Assembly (NCBI GenBank): GCA_021783435.1 | Contig: JAJXUC010000009.1 | Location: 1 to 56,290 of the forward strand | From: Pseudomonadota bacterium | GTDB lineage: Bacteria; Pseudomonadota; Gammaproteobacteria; Burkholderiales; Burkholderiaceae | DNA length: 56,290 nt | Direction of reading: 5' to 3' | Part shown: positions 8,417 through 18,003 of the stretch, one piece after another | How positions within the stretch are numbered: the stretch's first letter is position 1 | How the letters are laid out: each line of letters opens with the position of its first letter | Notes under the pieces: model-generated | Seen by the model: only the letters and a program-made list of their open reading frames with translations | Databases searched by the model: none | Told to the model about the DNA's origin: nothing | Made by a program: the position numbers and the translations under genes

Positions 8417-8590
8417 TGTCGTTAGAACGGTGCCGCCTCCCGGTCGCCCCGCGTGGGTCCGGGTTGGGGCTCAAAAGTGTCCCGCTGCATCTCGGCACGG
8501 AGGATTGCTGTCTCCTCTCGAAGCGCCGGCTTTCCAGCGCCGATGGCCGCGGGGCTATCCTGCACCCTGTTCGTGACTCCTGGACGCATC

Positions 8591-9361
8591 ATGCAAACTC
8601 CCATTCCTCCACAGCCACCAACTGGCAGTTCCGCATCCAAATCCGTCTGGATCGCCGCCGGCGTTCTCGGGACCCTGATCGTCGTGCTGCTGGCCGCTGT
8701 GCTCTACAAGCTGAGCGCCGGCCCTGCCTCGCCGACTTCCCAGCCACTGGCGCCCATGGCCACGGCGTCGCTGCCGGCAGGAGCCACCCCGGCGCAGGCT
8801 GGCGGTACCGGCGCGCAATCGGCGGTGGCTGTGACCAACGCCATCCCGGCTGCCACCGGGGCATCGCAGTTCGCGCCGCTGCAGCCGTCCAATATGCAGT
8901 CGCAGCGACCGAACCGCGTGGCCCCGCCGCAGCGGCAAACCCAACCCGTGGCCGATCATGATCGCAACGCCGCACCGCAAACCTTCGCCCCGCAGTCGGC
9001 GCAGACTCCCGCGCCACGGGCGCCGGTCTGCGCCAGTTGCGGCACCGTGGTTGCCGTCACGCCGGTGCAGGAACCGGGCCAGGCCAATGGCATCGGTGCC
9101 GTGGTTGGGGGCGTGGTTGGCGGCTTGCTCGGCAATCAGGTCGGCGGCGGCAACGGCCGCACCGCGGCGACGGTCATCGGCGCGCTGGGTGGCGGCTACG
9201 CCGGCAACGAGGTGCAAAAACGCGTCAATGCCCAGACCGTCTACCGCGTGGATGTGCGCATGGACGACGGACAGATGCGCAGCACCACCCTTGGGGCGGC
9301 TCCGCCCATGGGCCAGCGCGTGCAGTTCGGGGCGAATGGCGGTCTCAGTCCCCTGCCCTGA
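8591..9361 (+). CDS. Glycine-zipper 2TM domain protein
   Basis: 256-aa protein with one N-terminal membrane anchor (about residues 21-42), a long Pro/Ala/Gln-rich linker, then a glycine-zipper segment (GIGAVVGGVVGGLLGNQVGGG and VIGALGGGYAGNEVQKR), the Rick-17kDa/SlyB-like fold of cell-envelope proteins. The C-terminal part (VYRVDVRMDDGQMRS) resembles the beta-rich end of such proteins. No lipobox is present, so it would be anchored in the inner membrane with the zipper in the periplasm. Start 8591 precedes the anchor; a longer frame upstream has no support. Role in the envelope is inferred only. It is convergent with comM. Confidence 0.75.
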   Translation: MQTPIPPQPPTGSSASKSVWIAAGVLGTLIVVLLAAVLYKLSAGPASPTSQPLAPMATASLPAGATPAQAGGTGAQSAVAVTNAIPAATGASQFAPLQPSNMQSQRPNRVAPPQRQTQPVADHDRNAAPQTFAPQSAQTPAPRAPVCASCGTVVAVTPVQEPGQANGIGAVVGGVVGGLLGNQVGGGNGRTAATVIGALGGGYAGNEVQKRVNAQTVYRVDVRMDDGQMRSTTLGAAPPMGQRVQFGANGGLSPLP

Positions 9362-9492
9362 GGGGCCCCCGGCTCGGGCTTCGACCCATTGCGTCCGGCC
9401 GGAGCCGTCTGCACGCCAAGGCCGCCGAGTCTTGCAAGCGTGTTCGGCGCGACCGCATCATGGGCGCGGCAACCTGCCGCCCCTGGTGTTCG

Positions 9493-11022
9493 TCAGTGAC
9501 CCGCCATCACCCGGCGAAACTGGATGGCCTCCGCCAAATGCGCCAGGGCGATGGACTCCTGGGCCGCCAGATCGGCGATGGTGCGCGATACTTTCAGCAC
9601 GCGATGCGCGGCGCGCGCCGACCAGCCCAGGCGCTTGAGGGCGCCCGCCAGCCAGTTGGAGGCGTGCGCGTCGAGCCCGCAGTGGACATCCAGCGCCGCA
9701 CCCGTCAACGCCGTGTTCATGCAGCCCTGGCGCTGAATCTGCCGCTCGGCCGCAGCGGCGACCCGCGCAGCGATGGCCTGGCTGGATTCGCCTTGGGGCA
9801 GGCGCAGCAGTTCGTCAGGCTCCAGTGCGCCCACCTCCACCTGGATATCCATGCGGTCGAGCAGCGGCCCGGAGATGCGGCCCTGGTAACGCGCCACCTG
9901 CTCGGGCGTGCAGCGACAAGTGCGCGTGGCGTGGCCGAGGTAGCCGCAAGGGCAGGGGTTCATGGCGCCGATGAACTGGAAGCATGCCGGGAATTCCGCC
10001 TGTCGCGCCGCACGCGAAATGTGGATACGTCCGCTTTCCAGCGGTTCGCGCAGGCTTTCCAGCACGCTGCGGTCGAATTCCGGTAATTCGTCGAGAAACA
10101 AGGTCCCCTGGTGTGCGAGTGAAATTTCGCCGGGTCGCAGCACGGAACCGCCACCGCCGCCCACCAGCGCGACCGCGGAGGCGGTGTGATGCGGGCTGCG
10201 GAAGGGCCGCTGTCCCCAGCGCGCCACATCGAAGCGGCCCACCAGGCTCAGTACCGCCGCGCTTTCCAGCGCCTCGTCGGGCTGCATCGGCGGCAGCAGG
10301 CCGGCAAAGCGCTGCGCCAGCATGGACTTGCCGCTGCCGGGCGGCCCCACCATCAGCGCGTGGTGCTTGCCGGCGGCGGCGATTTCGAGGGCACGCTTGG
10401 CGGCGCTGTGGCCGCGCACTTCGGCCATGTCGGCTACGTCCGCGGGCGGGGCGGGAGGCTGTGGGGCAGGGCGCAGGTCGGCAGCCTCGCACTGCTTGCA
10501 CAAGTAAGCCACCACTTCGCTCAAATGGCCCACGCCGAGGACGCTGTCGGGCGCGACCAGCGCGGCTTCGGCGGCGCTCTGGGCCGGCAACACGAAGCAC
10601 AACGCACCGTTGCCGCCCGTGTTCTGTCGCGCGATGGCGAAGGCCATGGCCAGCGCGCCGCGCACCGGACGCAGCGCGCCCGACAGCGACAGCTCGCCGG
10701 CGAACTCATGGCCGGCCAGGGCATGCGGCGGGATCGTCCCCTCGGCGGCCAGCAGTCCGAGGGCGATGGGCAGATCAAAGCGGCCCGACTCCTTGGGTAG
10801 ATCGGCCGGCGCCAGATTGACAACGATGCGCCGCGATGCCGGGAAGGCAAAACCGCTGTTGAGCAGGGCGCTGCGCACGCGGTCGCGGGCTTCACGCACC
10901 TCCGCCTCGGGCAGGCCGACGATCGAAAAGCTCGGCAGGCCGTTGGCCAGGTGCACCTCCACCTGCACCGGCGGCGCCTCCAGTCCAAGCAGGGCGCGGC
11001 TGGCAACCTGGGCCAGGGACAT
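9493..11022 (-). CDS. comM: YifB/ComM-family Mg-chelatase-like AAA+ ATPase
   Basis: 509-aa protein matching ComM, the hexameric helicase that promotes branch migration during natural transformation. An N-terminal ChlI-like domain (VQVEVHLANGLPSFSIVGLPE) precedes the AAA+ core with Walker A GPPGSGKS at 226-233 and Walker B FLDELPEF. A four-Cys cluster (CPCGYLGHATRTCRC) and the C-terminal Mg_chelatase_C region (HRVLKVSRTIADL) follow. ubiK lies 3 bp upstream and both are probably one transcript. Presence of comM suggests competence potential, but no other transformation genes are in this window. Confidence 0.93.
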   Translation of the reverse strand: MSLAQVASRALLGLEAPPVQVEVHLANGLPSFSIVGLPEAEVREARDRVRSALLNSGFAFPASRRIVVNLAPADLPKESGRFDLPIALGLLAAEGTIPPHALAGHEFAGELSLSGALRPVRGALAMAFAIARQNTGGNGALCFVLPAQSAAEAALVAPDSVLGVGHLSEVVAYLCKQCEAADLRPAPQPPAPPADVADMAEVRGHSAAKRALEIAAAGKHHALMVGPPGSGKSMLAQRFAGLLPPMQPDEALESAAVLSLVGRFDVARWGQRPFRSPHHTASAVALVGGGGGSVLRPGEISLAHQGTLFLDELPEFDRSVLESLREPLESGRIHISRAARQAEFPACFQFIGAMNPCPCGYLGHATRTCRCTPEQVARYQGRISGPLLDRMDIQVEVGALEPDELLRLPQGESSQAIAARVAAAAERQIQRQGCMNTALTGAALDVHCGLDAHASNWLAGALKRLGWSARAAHRVLKVSRTIADLAAQESIALAHLAEAIQFRRVMAGH

Positions 11023-11025
11023 GTG

Positions 11026-11373
11026 TCAGGGCGCCGGCGGTTTGTCGCGCGGGGCGGTCAACGGCGCTTCAGCAGAAAGCGCCTGCCCGCCGGAAGTTTT
11101 CTCATGGTGGTTCGGCGCGAGTCCACTGGTGCCTGGTTGTGTGCCTTCCAGCGCGGCCACCTGCGCCTCCAGTTGCGCAATGCGTTGGCTGGAGGCGGCC
11201 AGCATGGCTTGCAGCGCGTCGAACTCGTCGCGCGTCACCAGATCCAGGCGTCCCGCAGCGGACTGTGCCAGCGCGCGTGCATTGCGCTGCATGTCTTTCA
11301 ACGGTGATTTGTCCAGCGCCTCGGCGGCGCGGCGCAAGAAGGCCTTGGGCGAGTCGGGGGTCGATGTGGTCAT
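11026..11373 (-). CDS. ubiK: Ubiquinone biosynthesis accessory factor UbiK
   Basis: 115-aa UbiK (YqiC/DUF526) protein, an accessory factor of the aerobic ubiquinone biosynthesis complex that binds UbiJ. The N-terminal amphipathic part (SPLKDMQRNARALAQSA) is followed by the typical coiled coil FDALQAMLAASSQRIAQLEAQ. A Pro/Ala-rich tail of about 35 residues makes it longer than the 80-96 aa usual for the family. The start at 11373 gives MTTSTPDSPKAFL; a longer upstream frame crosses the promoter region of the divergent porin operon. It is 3 bp from comM. Confidence 0.85.
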   Translation of the reverse strand: MTTSTPDSPKAFLRRAAEALDKSPLKDMQRNARALAQSAAGRLDLVTRDEFDALQAMLAASSQRIAQLEAQVAALEGTQPGTSGLAPNHHEKTSGGQALSAEAPLTAPRDKPPAP

Positions 11374-11624
11374 GGTGCGGAGGGTGTGAAGAGAGGGGGT
11401 TGTGAGGCATGGAACCTGGGAGCCAGCCGCCATTGTGGCGGTAATCGTGGCCGCGTTGGCAAGTCCGACGCATCGAACTTGTCGCAACCAGGGATCGGCG
11501 GTGCCGCGCGGGCTCCAAACGCCGACACATCGGGGGGGCACGCCCGACCTCCAGGCAGGACACCGCAGCCGGTTGGGCAGGGAGTATTGGACTCCAAGTC
11601 CGCTGGTCCCACGGGACTTGCCCA

Positions 11625-11641
11625 TGCACAACAACGGCGCA
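11625..11641 (+). promoter_or_regulatory. NtrC-type site upstream of the porin-glnK-amtB operon
   Basis: TGCACAACAACGGCGCA fits TGCAC-N7-GTGCA with one mismatch. It lies about 135 bp upstream of the GG element of the sigma-54 promoter at 11775-11790, within the 497-bp region between ubiK and the porin. No coding sequence was supported in that region. Confidence 0.5.
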
Positions 11642-11774
11642 AAGCCCGGTATGCGTGCGCCAGGCATCGGCGACGCACCGCAAAACGCACCCCACACGAG
11701 CATTGCGCACAAAAACAGGGCTTTCGCCACGGAAACAACGGGCGCGGAAAGGCCTGGGTGTATCCAGGCGGGCC

Positions 11775-11790
11775 TGGCACGAAAGCTGCA
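11775..11790 (+). promoter_or_regulatory. Sigma-54 promoter of the porin-glnK-amtB operon
   Basis: TGGCACGAAAGCTGCA matches TGGCACG-N4-TTGCA with one mismatch and the strict 10-bp distance between GG and GC. Transcription would start near 11801, about 70 bp before the porin start codon. This mirrors the distance seen for the amt gene at 4583. Confidence 0.75.
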
Positions 11791-11870
11791 AAGCCATGTC
11801 CGGGCTTGCCACTGTCCAGCTTCTCACTGTCCCCTACTCGATTGCTTGTCAACGTTTCTGGAGAACCCTG

Positions 11871-13372
<1,502 letters not shown>

Positions 13373-13399
13373 CACCCGCCCTCAAGAAAGGTCCCCAAC

Positions 13400-14800
13400 A
13401 TGAAAAAGTTTCTCGTCACGATTGCGCTGAGCATGGCGGCCCTGGCCGGCCCTGGCAGCGCCTGGGCTCAGACCGCCAGCAGCCCAGCCGCGGCAGCGCC
13501 CGCGGCGGCAGCACCCGCAGCAGCGCCAGCGGCCCCTGCTGCGGCGCCGCCTGCAAAGGAAGCCATCAGCTCGGATCCGAATGCCAGCATCAACCCTGGT
13601 GATACGGCTTGGATGCTCACCTCCACGGCGCTCGTGTTGATGATGACCATCCCTGGGCTGGGCCTGTTTTATGCCGGCATGGTGCGCAAAAAGAATTTGC
13701 TCGACACCCTGGCGCAGAGCTTCGTCGTCACGTGCCTGGTCACCGTGCTCTGGTATGTCATCGGCTACACCTTGGCATTCTCGGACGGCGGGCCCTACAT
13801 AGGCGACCTGTCGCGATTCCTCTTGCATGGCATGGGGAAATTCACGGTCTCGGATCTGTCGGGAACGATTCCAGAATCGGTCTACATGACGTTCCAGATG
13901 ACCTTTGCGATCATCACCCCAGCCCTCATCGCCGGCTCGTTCGCTGAGCGCATGAAGTTCTCCGCGCTGATTTGGTTCATGAGCCTGTGGCTGATTTTTG
14001 TCTACTGCCCGATTGCTCACTGGGTCTGGTCCGCCAATGGCTGGCTGGGCAAGCTGGGTGCCCTCGACTTCGCCGGCGGCACCGTGGTTCACCTCAACGC
14101 CGGTGTTGCGGGCATCGTGACCGCGCTGTTCCTGGGTAAGCGCGTGGGCTACGGCAAAGAGCCGATGCCGGCGCACAACCTGGCCTTCACCATGATCGGC
14201 GCCGCGCTGCTGTGGGTGGGCTGGTTCGGCTTCAACGCGGGTTCTGCCGTCAACGCTGGCGGTCGCGCCGGCATGGCCATGGCCACGACCCAAATCGCGA
14301 CGGCAGCCGCTGCGCTGGCCTGGATGTTTGCCGAATGGGCCGCGCGCGGCAAGCCGACCCTGCTGGGTTTGTGCTCAGGCGCAGTCGCTGGCCTGGTGGC
14401 CATCACGCCGGCCTCGGGCTTCGTTGATCCGACGGGCGCCGTCATCATCGGCATCGCTGTCGGCGTGGTGTGTTTCTGGACCGCGACCTACATGAAGAAC
14501 ATGTTCGGGTACGACGATTCATTGGATGCTTTCGGCGTGCACGGGATCGGTGGTGCGCTGGGTGCGATCCTCACCGGTGTTTTTGCAGTCAAGGCCATCG
14601 GAGGCACGGCCGGCCTGCTGGAAGGCAATCCGGGCCAAGTCATCAAGCAGCTGGTGGATGTCGGTTCGGTCATCGTCTGGGACGGTGTCGTGACCTACAT
14701 CATCCTGAAGGTCATCGACATGACCATCGGTGTGCGTGTGTCTGAAGAAGACGAGCGCGAAGGTTTGGACATCAGTCAACATGGAGAGCAAGTTGCCTGA
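13400..14800 (+). CDS. amtB: Ammonium transporter AmtB with signal peptide
   Basis: 466-aa ammonium channel with a cleavable signal peptide (MKKFLVTIALSMAALAGPGSAWA, cleavage likely after residue 23), an Ala/Pro-rich spacer to about residue 55, then the 11-helix Amt core. The twin pore histidines are His231 (DFAGGTVVHLNAG) and His381 (FGVHGIGGALG). The C-terminal tail (GVRVSEEDEREGLD) keeps the motif that contacts GlnK. It is the last gene of the porin-glnK-amtB operon and ends at an intrinsic terminator 67 bp later. Confidence 0.95.
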   Translation: MKKFLVTIALSMAALAGPGSAWAQTASSPAAAAPAAAAPAAAPAAPAAAPPAKEAISSDPNASINPGDTAWMLTSTALVLMMTIPGLGLFYAGMVRKKNLLDTLAQSFVVTCLVTVLWYVIGYTLAFSDGGPYIGDLSRFLLHGMGKFTVSDLSGTIPESVYMTFQMTFAIITPALIAGSFAERMKFSALIWFMSLWLIFVYCPIAHWVWSANGWLGKLGALDFAGGTVVHLNAGVAGIVTALFLGKRVGYGKEPMPAHNLAFTMIGAALLWVGWFGFNAGSAVNAGGRAGMAMATTQIATAAAALAWMFAEWAARGKPTLLGLCSGAVAGLVAITPASGFVDPTGAVIIGIAVGVVCFWTATYMKNMFGYDDSLDAFGVHGIGGALGAILTGVFAVKAIGGTAGLLEGNPGQVIKQLVDVGSVIVWDGVVTYIILKVIDMTIGVRVSEEDEREGLDISQHGEQVA

Positions 14801-14867
14801 CCCACGACAAGTTGGCTTCAACCCGGGGTGATCCTCTCGCTCCGGCCGCATCTCCAGCGGACTGTTC

Positions 14868-14893
14868 AGCCCGGCCTCAAGCCGGGCTTTTTT
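14868..14893 (+). terminator. Intrinsic terminator of the amtB operon
   Basis: Perfect stem AGCCCGGC-CTCAA-GCCGGGCT followed directly by six Ts (14888-14893). It ends one base before the left copy of the 14-bp repeat that borders the ATPase insertion, so the insertion sits just behind the operon's end. Confidence 0.9.
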
Positions 14894-14907
14894 ATGGAAC
14901 GCCGCCA
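14894..14907 (+). repeat. 14-bp direct repeat, left copy
   Basis: ATGGAACGCCGCCA, identical to 16535-16548. The flanking bases differ on both sides, so the identity is exactly 14 bp. It starts immediately after the T-run of the amtB terminator. Confidence 0.9.
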
Positions 14908-14928
14908 TTATGTCTCTGACGCACATAG
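14907..14928 (+). repeat. Left inverted end of the ATPase element
   Basis: The 22-bp segment follows the shared pattern ATTATGTNTCTGANGCACA plus NAG. It pairs in inverted orientation with 16509-16530 (mismatches at positions 8, 14 and 20). It overlaps the last base of the 14-bp direct repeat. Confidence 0.7.
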
Positions 14929-14973
14929 AGAAAAATCAGTGACTTATACGCGCCCCCGCGCTGACGGCGGAAC

Positions 14974-16128
14974 TCAAGCCAGCAGGCCCTTGCTGCGCAT
15001 GAGATCGACGAGGCCTTGCTCCTCGAGGGCGTACTCCCCGTGCGCGGCTCGCCACACGAGCGATTTCGCCTGCAGAGCTTCGAGGGTGCTCTGAACGTTG
15101 GGGACATTGACTTTGTCGACGCTATCCGGATCCAGCTGGGCCAGCTGCTCGGAGTACGCCTTGAGCGACGCGACCGCGTAAGGGGTGTAGGCGTCTCCCT
15201 GAATCGCTAACACGCGCAACACCACACCCTGTAGTGGCGTGAGTGCCCGCACGACCTTGAGCATGGCCTCGTCCGATTCCTCGATCGCCGCGGCCACGGC
15301 GACCTCGAAGGCGTCGTCTAGGCGCCCGGCGGGGGGCAGCACGCCGTTGTCATCGGGCAGGTCGCCGAGCGCTTGCATGAGCACTTCCGGGCGCCAAGCG
15401 GCGCGCTCGAAGCTTCGCAGGGTGCGGTCTACGTCCAGCTGGGTGGGCAGGCCGGCGTTGTCCACAAACCACCTCACATAGTCGACGCCCAACGGCGGAA
15501 AGGCGCGCATCATGGCCTTGTAGAACGCCTGGTCCTTGCTGGCGCGCAGGATGGCCAGCTTGGGGCGGCTAGAGCCCGTGGCTACGATGCGCAGACCAAA
15601 ATGATGGGTACTGTTGAGCTCATCGCGGGCCGCCTTCAATGCGAACAGCGCGTTGTTGCCTTCGTCGGTGGTCGCGGCGTGCTGAGCCTCGTCGATCATC
15701 AGGACGATGGGCGCCTTGACGCGATCGGACAGGGCCCCCAGCGCCTGGCTCAGGCTCACACCGGTACCTAAGCCCACCTTGGCCACATCGAAGCTCAGCC
15801 CCCCGACGTTGACCTTGTCCATACCGGCTTTGCGCGCCATCTTGAGCACGAAGCCGTCATCCTGCGCAAACGCGCTGCGCACGAGCGCGACGATCGCCGA
15901 ACCGGGTTCGATCGCCTTGTCGGCCCATAGGTCGACGTAGAGCACGGCTGCGCCGCGCTTCTCGAGCGCGGGCATCAGGTCTTCGCGAACGAACGTCGAC
16001 TTGCCGGTGCGCCGCGGTGCGGCCAGGAACAGGCCGGACCGCGTCGGCGCGAGAGGTGCCTCGTTGAGGATGACGTTGGCCAAGTCGTTGGCCAAGTCGG
16101 GGCGATGGAAGAACGGGTCGGTAGCCAT
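14974..16128 (-). CDS. AAA+ ATPase with C-terminal winged-helix-like region (archaeal-ATPase type)
   Basis: 384-aa ATPase. Walker A is APRRTGKST (37-45), Walker B IVLMIDEAQH (141-150), and a sensor-1-like VATGSSR follows at 182-188. The order FLAAPRRTGKSTF, VLYVDLWAD, DEAQHA, RDELNSTHHFGLRIVATGSS resembles the AAA_ATPase_2/AAA_22 group. From about residue 295 a region ALTPLQGVVLRVLA...NVQSTLEALQAKSLVWR looks like a winged helix, suggesting nucleic-acid or protein binding. No signal peptide or membrane segment. Its neighbours are metabolic genes and it stands alone inside a repeat-bounded insertion. It could be a mobile-element ATPase, a defence or regulatory NTPase; no function can be assigned. 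The start at 16128 lacks a good ribosome site. Confidence 0.8.
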   Translation of the reverse strand: MATDPFFHRPDLANDLANVILNEAPLAPTRSGLFLAAPRRTGKSTFVREDLMPALEKRGAAVLYVDLWADKAIEPGSAIVALVRSAFAQDDGFVLKMARKAGMDKVNVGGLSFDVAKVGLGTGVSLSQALGALSDRVKAPIVLMIDEAQHAATTDEGNNALFALKAARDELNSTHHFGLRIVATGSSRPKLAILRASKDQAFYKAMMRAFPPLGVDYVRWFVDNAGLPTQLDVDRTLRSFERAAWRPEVLMQALGDLPDDNGVLPPAGRLDDAFEVAVAAAIEESDEAMLKVVRALTPLQGVVLRVLAIQGDAYTPYAVASLKAYSEQLAQLDPDSVDKVNVPNVQSTLEALQAKSLVWRAAHGEYALEEQGLVDLMRSKGLLA

Positions 16129-16534
16129 GTCAGAAGTCTGCAGAACGGATGGGGATGGCGATTATGGTATTTTATACCTCTATATACAGCCATATGGTCG
16201 ATCCGAAGGTGGTTGACATCAAGGCAGTGGCCGCGACCACCGACAAGAGTTAGGGTGTTTTATGGTGCTCTATACCGATCATGACCCTGGTGCCTCGGGT
16301 GTCCGAAGTCCTGAGCGTTGCTGTGGCTGACCCCGCGCAGCTGCCGGCCTAAGGCATCCGGGAGCGCTACGAGCGCACCGCCGAAAACCTCGTGGCACCG
16401 TGCGAGCTGCGGCTGCAGGGCACGGTCTTCGCGAGTGCGAACGGGCGCCCGGACTGCACAGGCCGCTCGAGCCCGCGCTGGCCAGCGTGCTGGCGCCCTG
16501 TCCCGGGCCTTTGTGCATCAGATACATAATTGCG
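16129..16534. other. Degenerate right part of the ATPase element
   Basis: About 400 bp upstream of the ATPase gene with no intact gene. It is locally AT-rich at 16160-16200. The 16-bp sequences at 16163-16178 (TATGGTATTTTATACC) and 16261-16276 (TATGGTGCTCTATACC) agree at 13 positions and both open short plus-strand frames beginning MVFYT (29 codons) and MVLYT (22 codons). The rest reads as an interrupted frame with a stop in GCC-TAA-GGC near 16350. It may be the ruin of a former gene or a pair of operators. Confidence 0.45.
16509..16530 (-). repeat. Right inverted end of the ATPase element
   Basis: Read on the minus strand it begins ATTATGTATCTGATGCACA, matching the left end at 19 of 22 positions. 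Four bases (TGCG) separate it from the right copy of the 14-bp direct repeat. Confidence 0.7.
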
Positions 16535-16548
16535 ATGGAACGCCGCCA
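16535..16548 (+). repeat. 14-bp direct repeat, right copy
   Basis: ATGGAACGCCGCCA, identical to 14894-14907. It is followed by the 115-bp upstream region of gshA. Confidence 0.9.
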
Positions 16549-16663
16549 GACGTGCGCGGGCAGGAATCACGCGCCTCTGTCACAATCTGCGGGTTTCCGC
16601 GCTTGACGTCCTGCCTTCGGCTCGCCGCGCAGCCGCCCCCAAACTCCAACGAACCGTTCTCGC

Positions 16664-17956
16664 ATGATCCCCCATCTCATCTCCACGGAAAGTGGCCCGG
16701 TGCTCGAACTCGAGCAGCGCATTCTCGAAGCCCAGCCCGCCATCGAGCGCTGGTTCCGGCTGGAGTGGATGGAGCATTCGCCGCCGTTCTACGCCTCGGT
16801 GGATTTGCGCAACGGCGGCTTCAAGCTCGCGCCGGTGGACACCAATCTCTTTCCCGGCGGCTGGAACAATCTGTCGGATGAAATGCTGCCGCTGGCGGTG
16901 CAGGCGGCGATGGCGGCGATCGAGAAAATCTGCCCCGAGGCCAAGGGCCTGCTGCTGATTCCCGAGAAGCACACGCGCAACACCTTCTACCTCGAAAACC
17001 TGGCGAAGTTGACGCAGATCTTCCACCAAGCCGGGCTCAAGGTGCATGTCGGCACGGTGGACGAGACCATCACCGAACCTAAGAGCGTGTCCCTGCCCAG
17101 CGGTGGCGAACTGCTGCTGGAGCCGCTGGTTCGCAGCAAGCGCCGCCTGGGGACCAAGGACTTCGATCCCTGCACCATCCTGCTCAACAACGACCTGTCA
17201 TCCGGCGTGCCGATGAACCTCGCAGGGTTGTACGAGCAGTATGTGCTGCCTCCGCTGCAGGCGGGCTGGACGGTGCGGCGCAAGTCCACGCACTTCAAGA
17301 GCTATGACGACGTGGTCAAGCGCTTCGCCAAGCTCATCGGTGTGGATCCGTGGATGCTCAATCCCTATTTCGCCCAGTGCGGCAACATCGATTTCCAGGA
17401 GCGCCAGGGTGAGAACTGCCTCGCCGACGCCGTCGACACGGTGCTTGCCAAGGTGCGCAAGAAGTACAAGGAATACGGCATCCACGAAAAACCTTTCGTT
17501 GCCGTGAAGGCCGACGCCGGCACCTACGGCATGGGCGTGATGATGGTGCACGACGCATCCGAAGTGAGAGACCTCAACCGCAAGACGCGCAACAAGATGA
17601 GCGTGGTGAAGGAGGGCATGGAGGTGCGCGACGTCATCATCCAGGAAGGCATTCCCAGCATCGAGCGCCTGCAGGAAGCGGTGTGCGAACCCGTGGTCTA
17701 CATGATGGATCGCTACGTCGTCGGCGGTTTTTACCGCGTGCACGCCGACCGCGGCCCGAGCGAAAACCTCAACTCCCCCGGCATGCATTTCGTGCCGCTC
17801 GCGTTCGACGAGCAGTTCAACGTCACCCATCCGGAAGCGAAGCCCGGCACCAACGGCCCGAATCGCTTTTACATGTATGGCGTGATCGCCCGCCTGGCAC
17901 TGGTGGCTGCCAGCTACGAGATGGAGCGCACCGATCCCGAGGCCGAGACGGTCTGA
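16664..17956 (+). CDS. gshA: Glutamate-cysteine ligase, betaproteobacterial type (GshA, PF08886-like)
   Basis: 430-aa enzyme for the first step of glutathione synthesis, joining L-glutamate and L-cysteine with ATP. It belongs to the proteobacterial class recognised by long conserved stretches such as SVDLRNGGFKLAPVDTNLFPGGWNNL near residues 46-71 and VAVKADAGTYGMGVMMV near 285, unlike E. coli GshA. The C-terminal half (YMMDRYVVGGFYRVH, NLNSPGMHFVPLAF) is complete. gshB starts 47 bp downstream, so the two-step glutathione pathway is one unit. Confidence 0.92.
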   Translation: MIPHLISTESGPVLELEQRILEAQPAIERWFRLEWMEHSPPFYASVDLRNGGFKLAPVDTNLFPGGWNNLSDEMLPLAVQAAMAAIEKICPEAKGLLLIPEKHTRNTFYLENLAKLTQIFHQAGLKVHVGTVDETITEPKSVSLPSGGELLLEPLVRSKRRLGTKDFDPCTILLNNDLSSGVPMNLAGLYEQYVLPPLQAGWTVRRKSTHFKSYDDVVKRFAKLIGVDPWMLNPYFAQCGNIDFQERQGENCLADAVDTVLAKVRKKYKEYGIHEKPFVAVKADAGTYGMGVMMVHDASEVRDLNRKTRNKMSVVKEGMEVRDVIIQEGIPSIERLQEAVCEPVVYMMDRYVVGGFYRVHADRGPSENLNSPGMHFVPLAFDEQFNVTHPEAKPGTNGPNRFYMYGVIARLALVAASYEMERTDPEAETV

Positions 17957-18003
17957 GTGGGCGTGAACAAGTCCTCAGAGCTTTCGACCCGCGAGCCCCC
18001 GCC

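Larger units (their letters stand above)
14894..16548. mobile_element. Candidate small insertion element carrying one AAA+ ATPase gene
   Basis: A 1.65-kb segment bounded by exact 14-bp direct repeats ATGGAACGCCGCCA (14894-14907 and 16535-16548). Just inside are imperfect inverted ends with 19 of 22 matches (14907-14928 and 16509-16530). It holds a single ATPase gene on the minus strand and a degenerate stretch, and no recognisable transposase or integrase. The direct repeat could be a long target duplication or an att core; the inverted ends are flush with it on the left but 4 bp away on the right. Removing the segment and one repeat would rejoin the amtB terminator to the gshA upstream region. 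Confidence 0.5.

Noticed and set aside
14907..16530. Classical Tn402/Tn7-like transposon with TG...CA ends
   Set aside because: No 5-bp target duplication is found directly outside the inverted ends and no DDE transposase or TniQ-type gene is present; kept only as an unclassified insertion.
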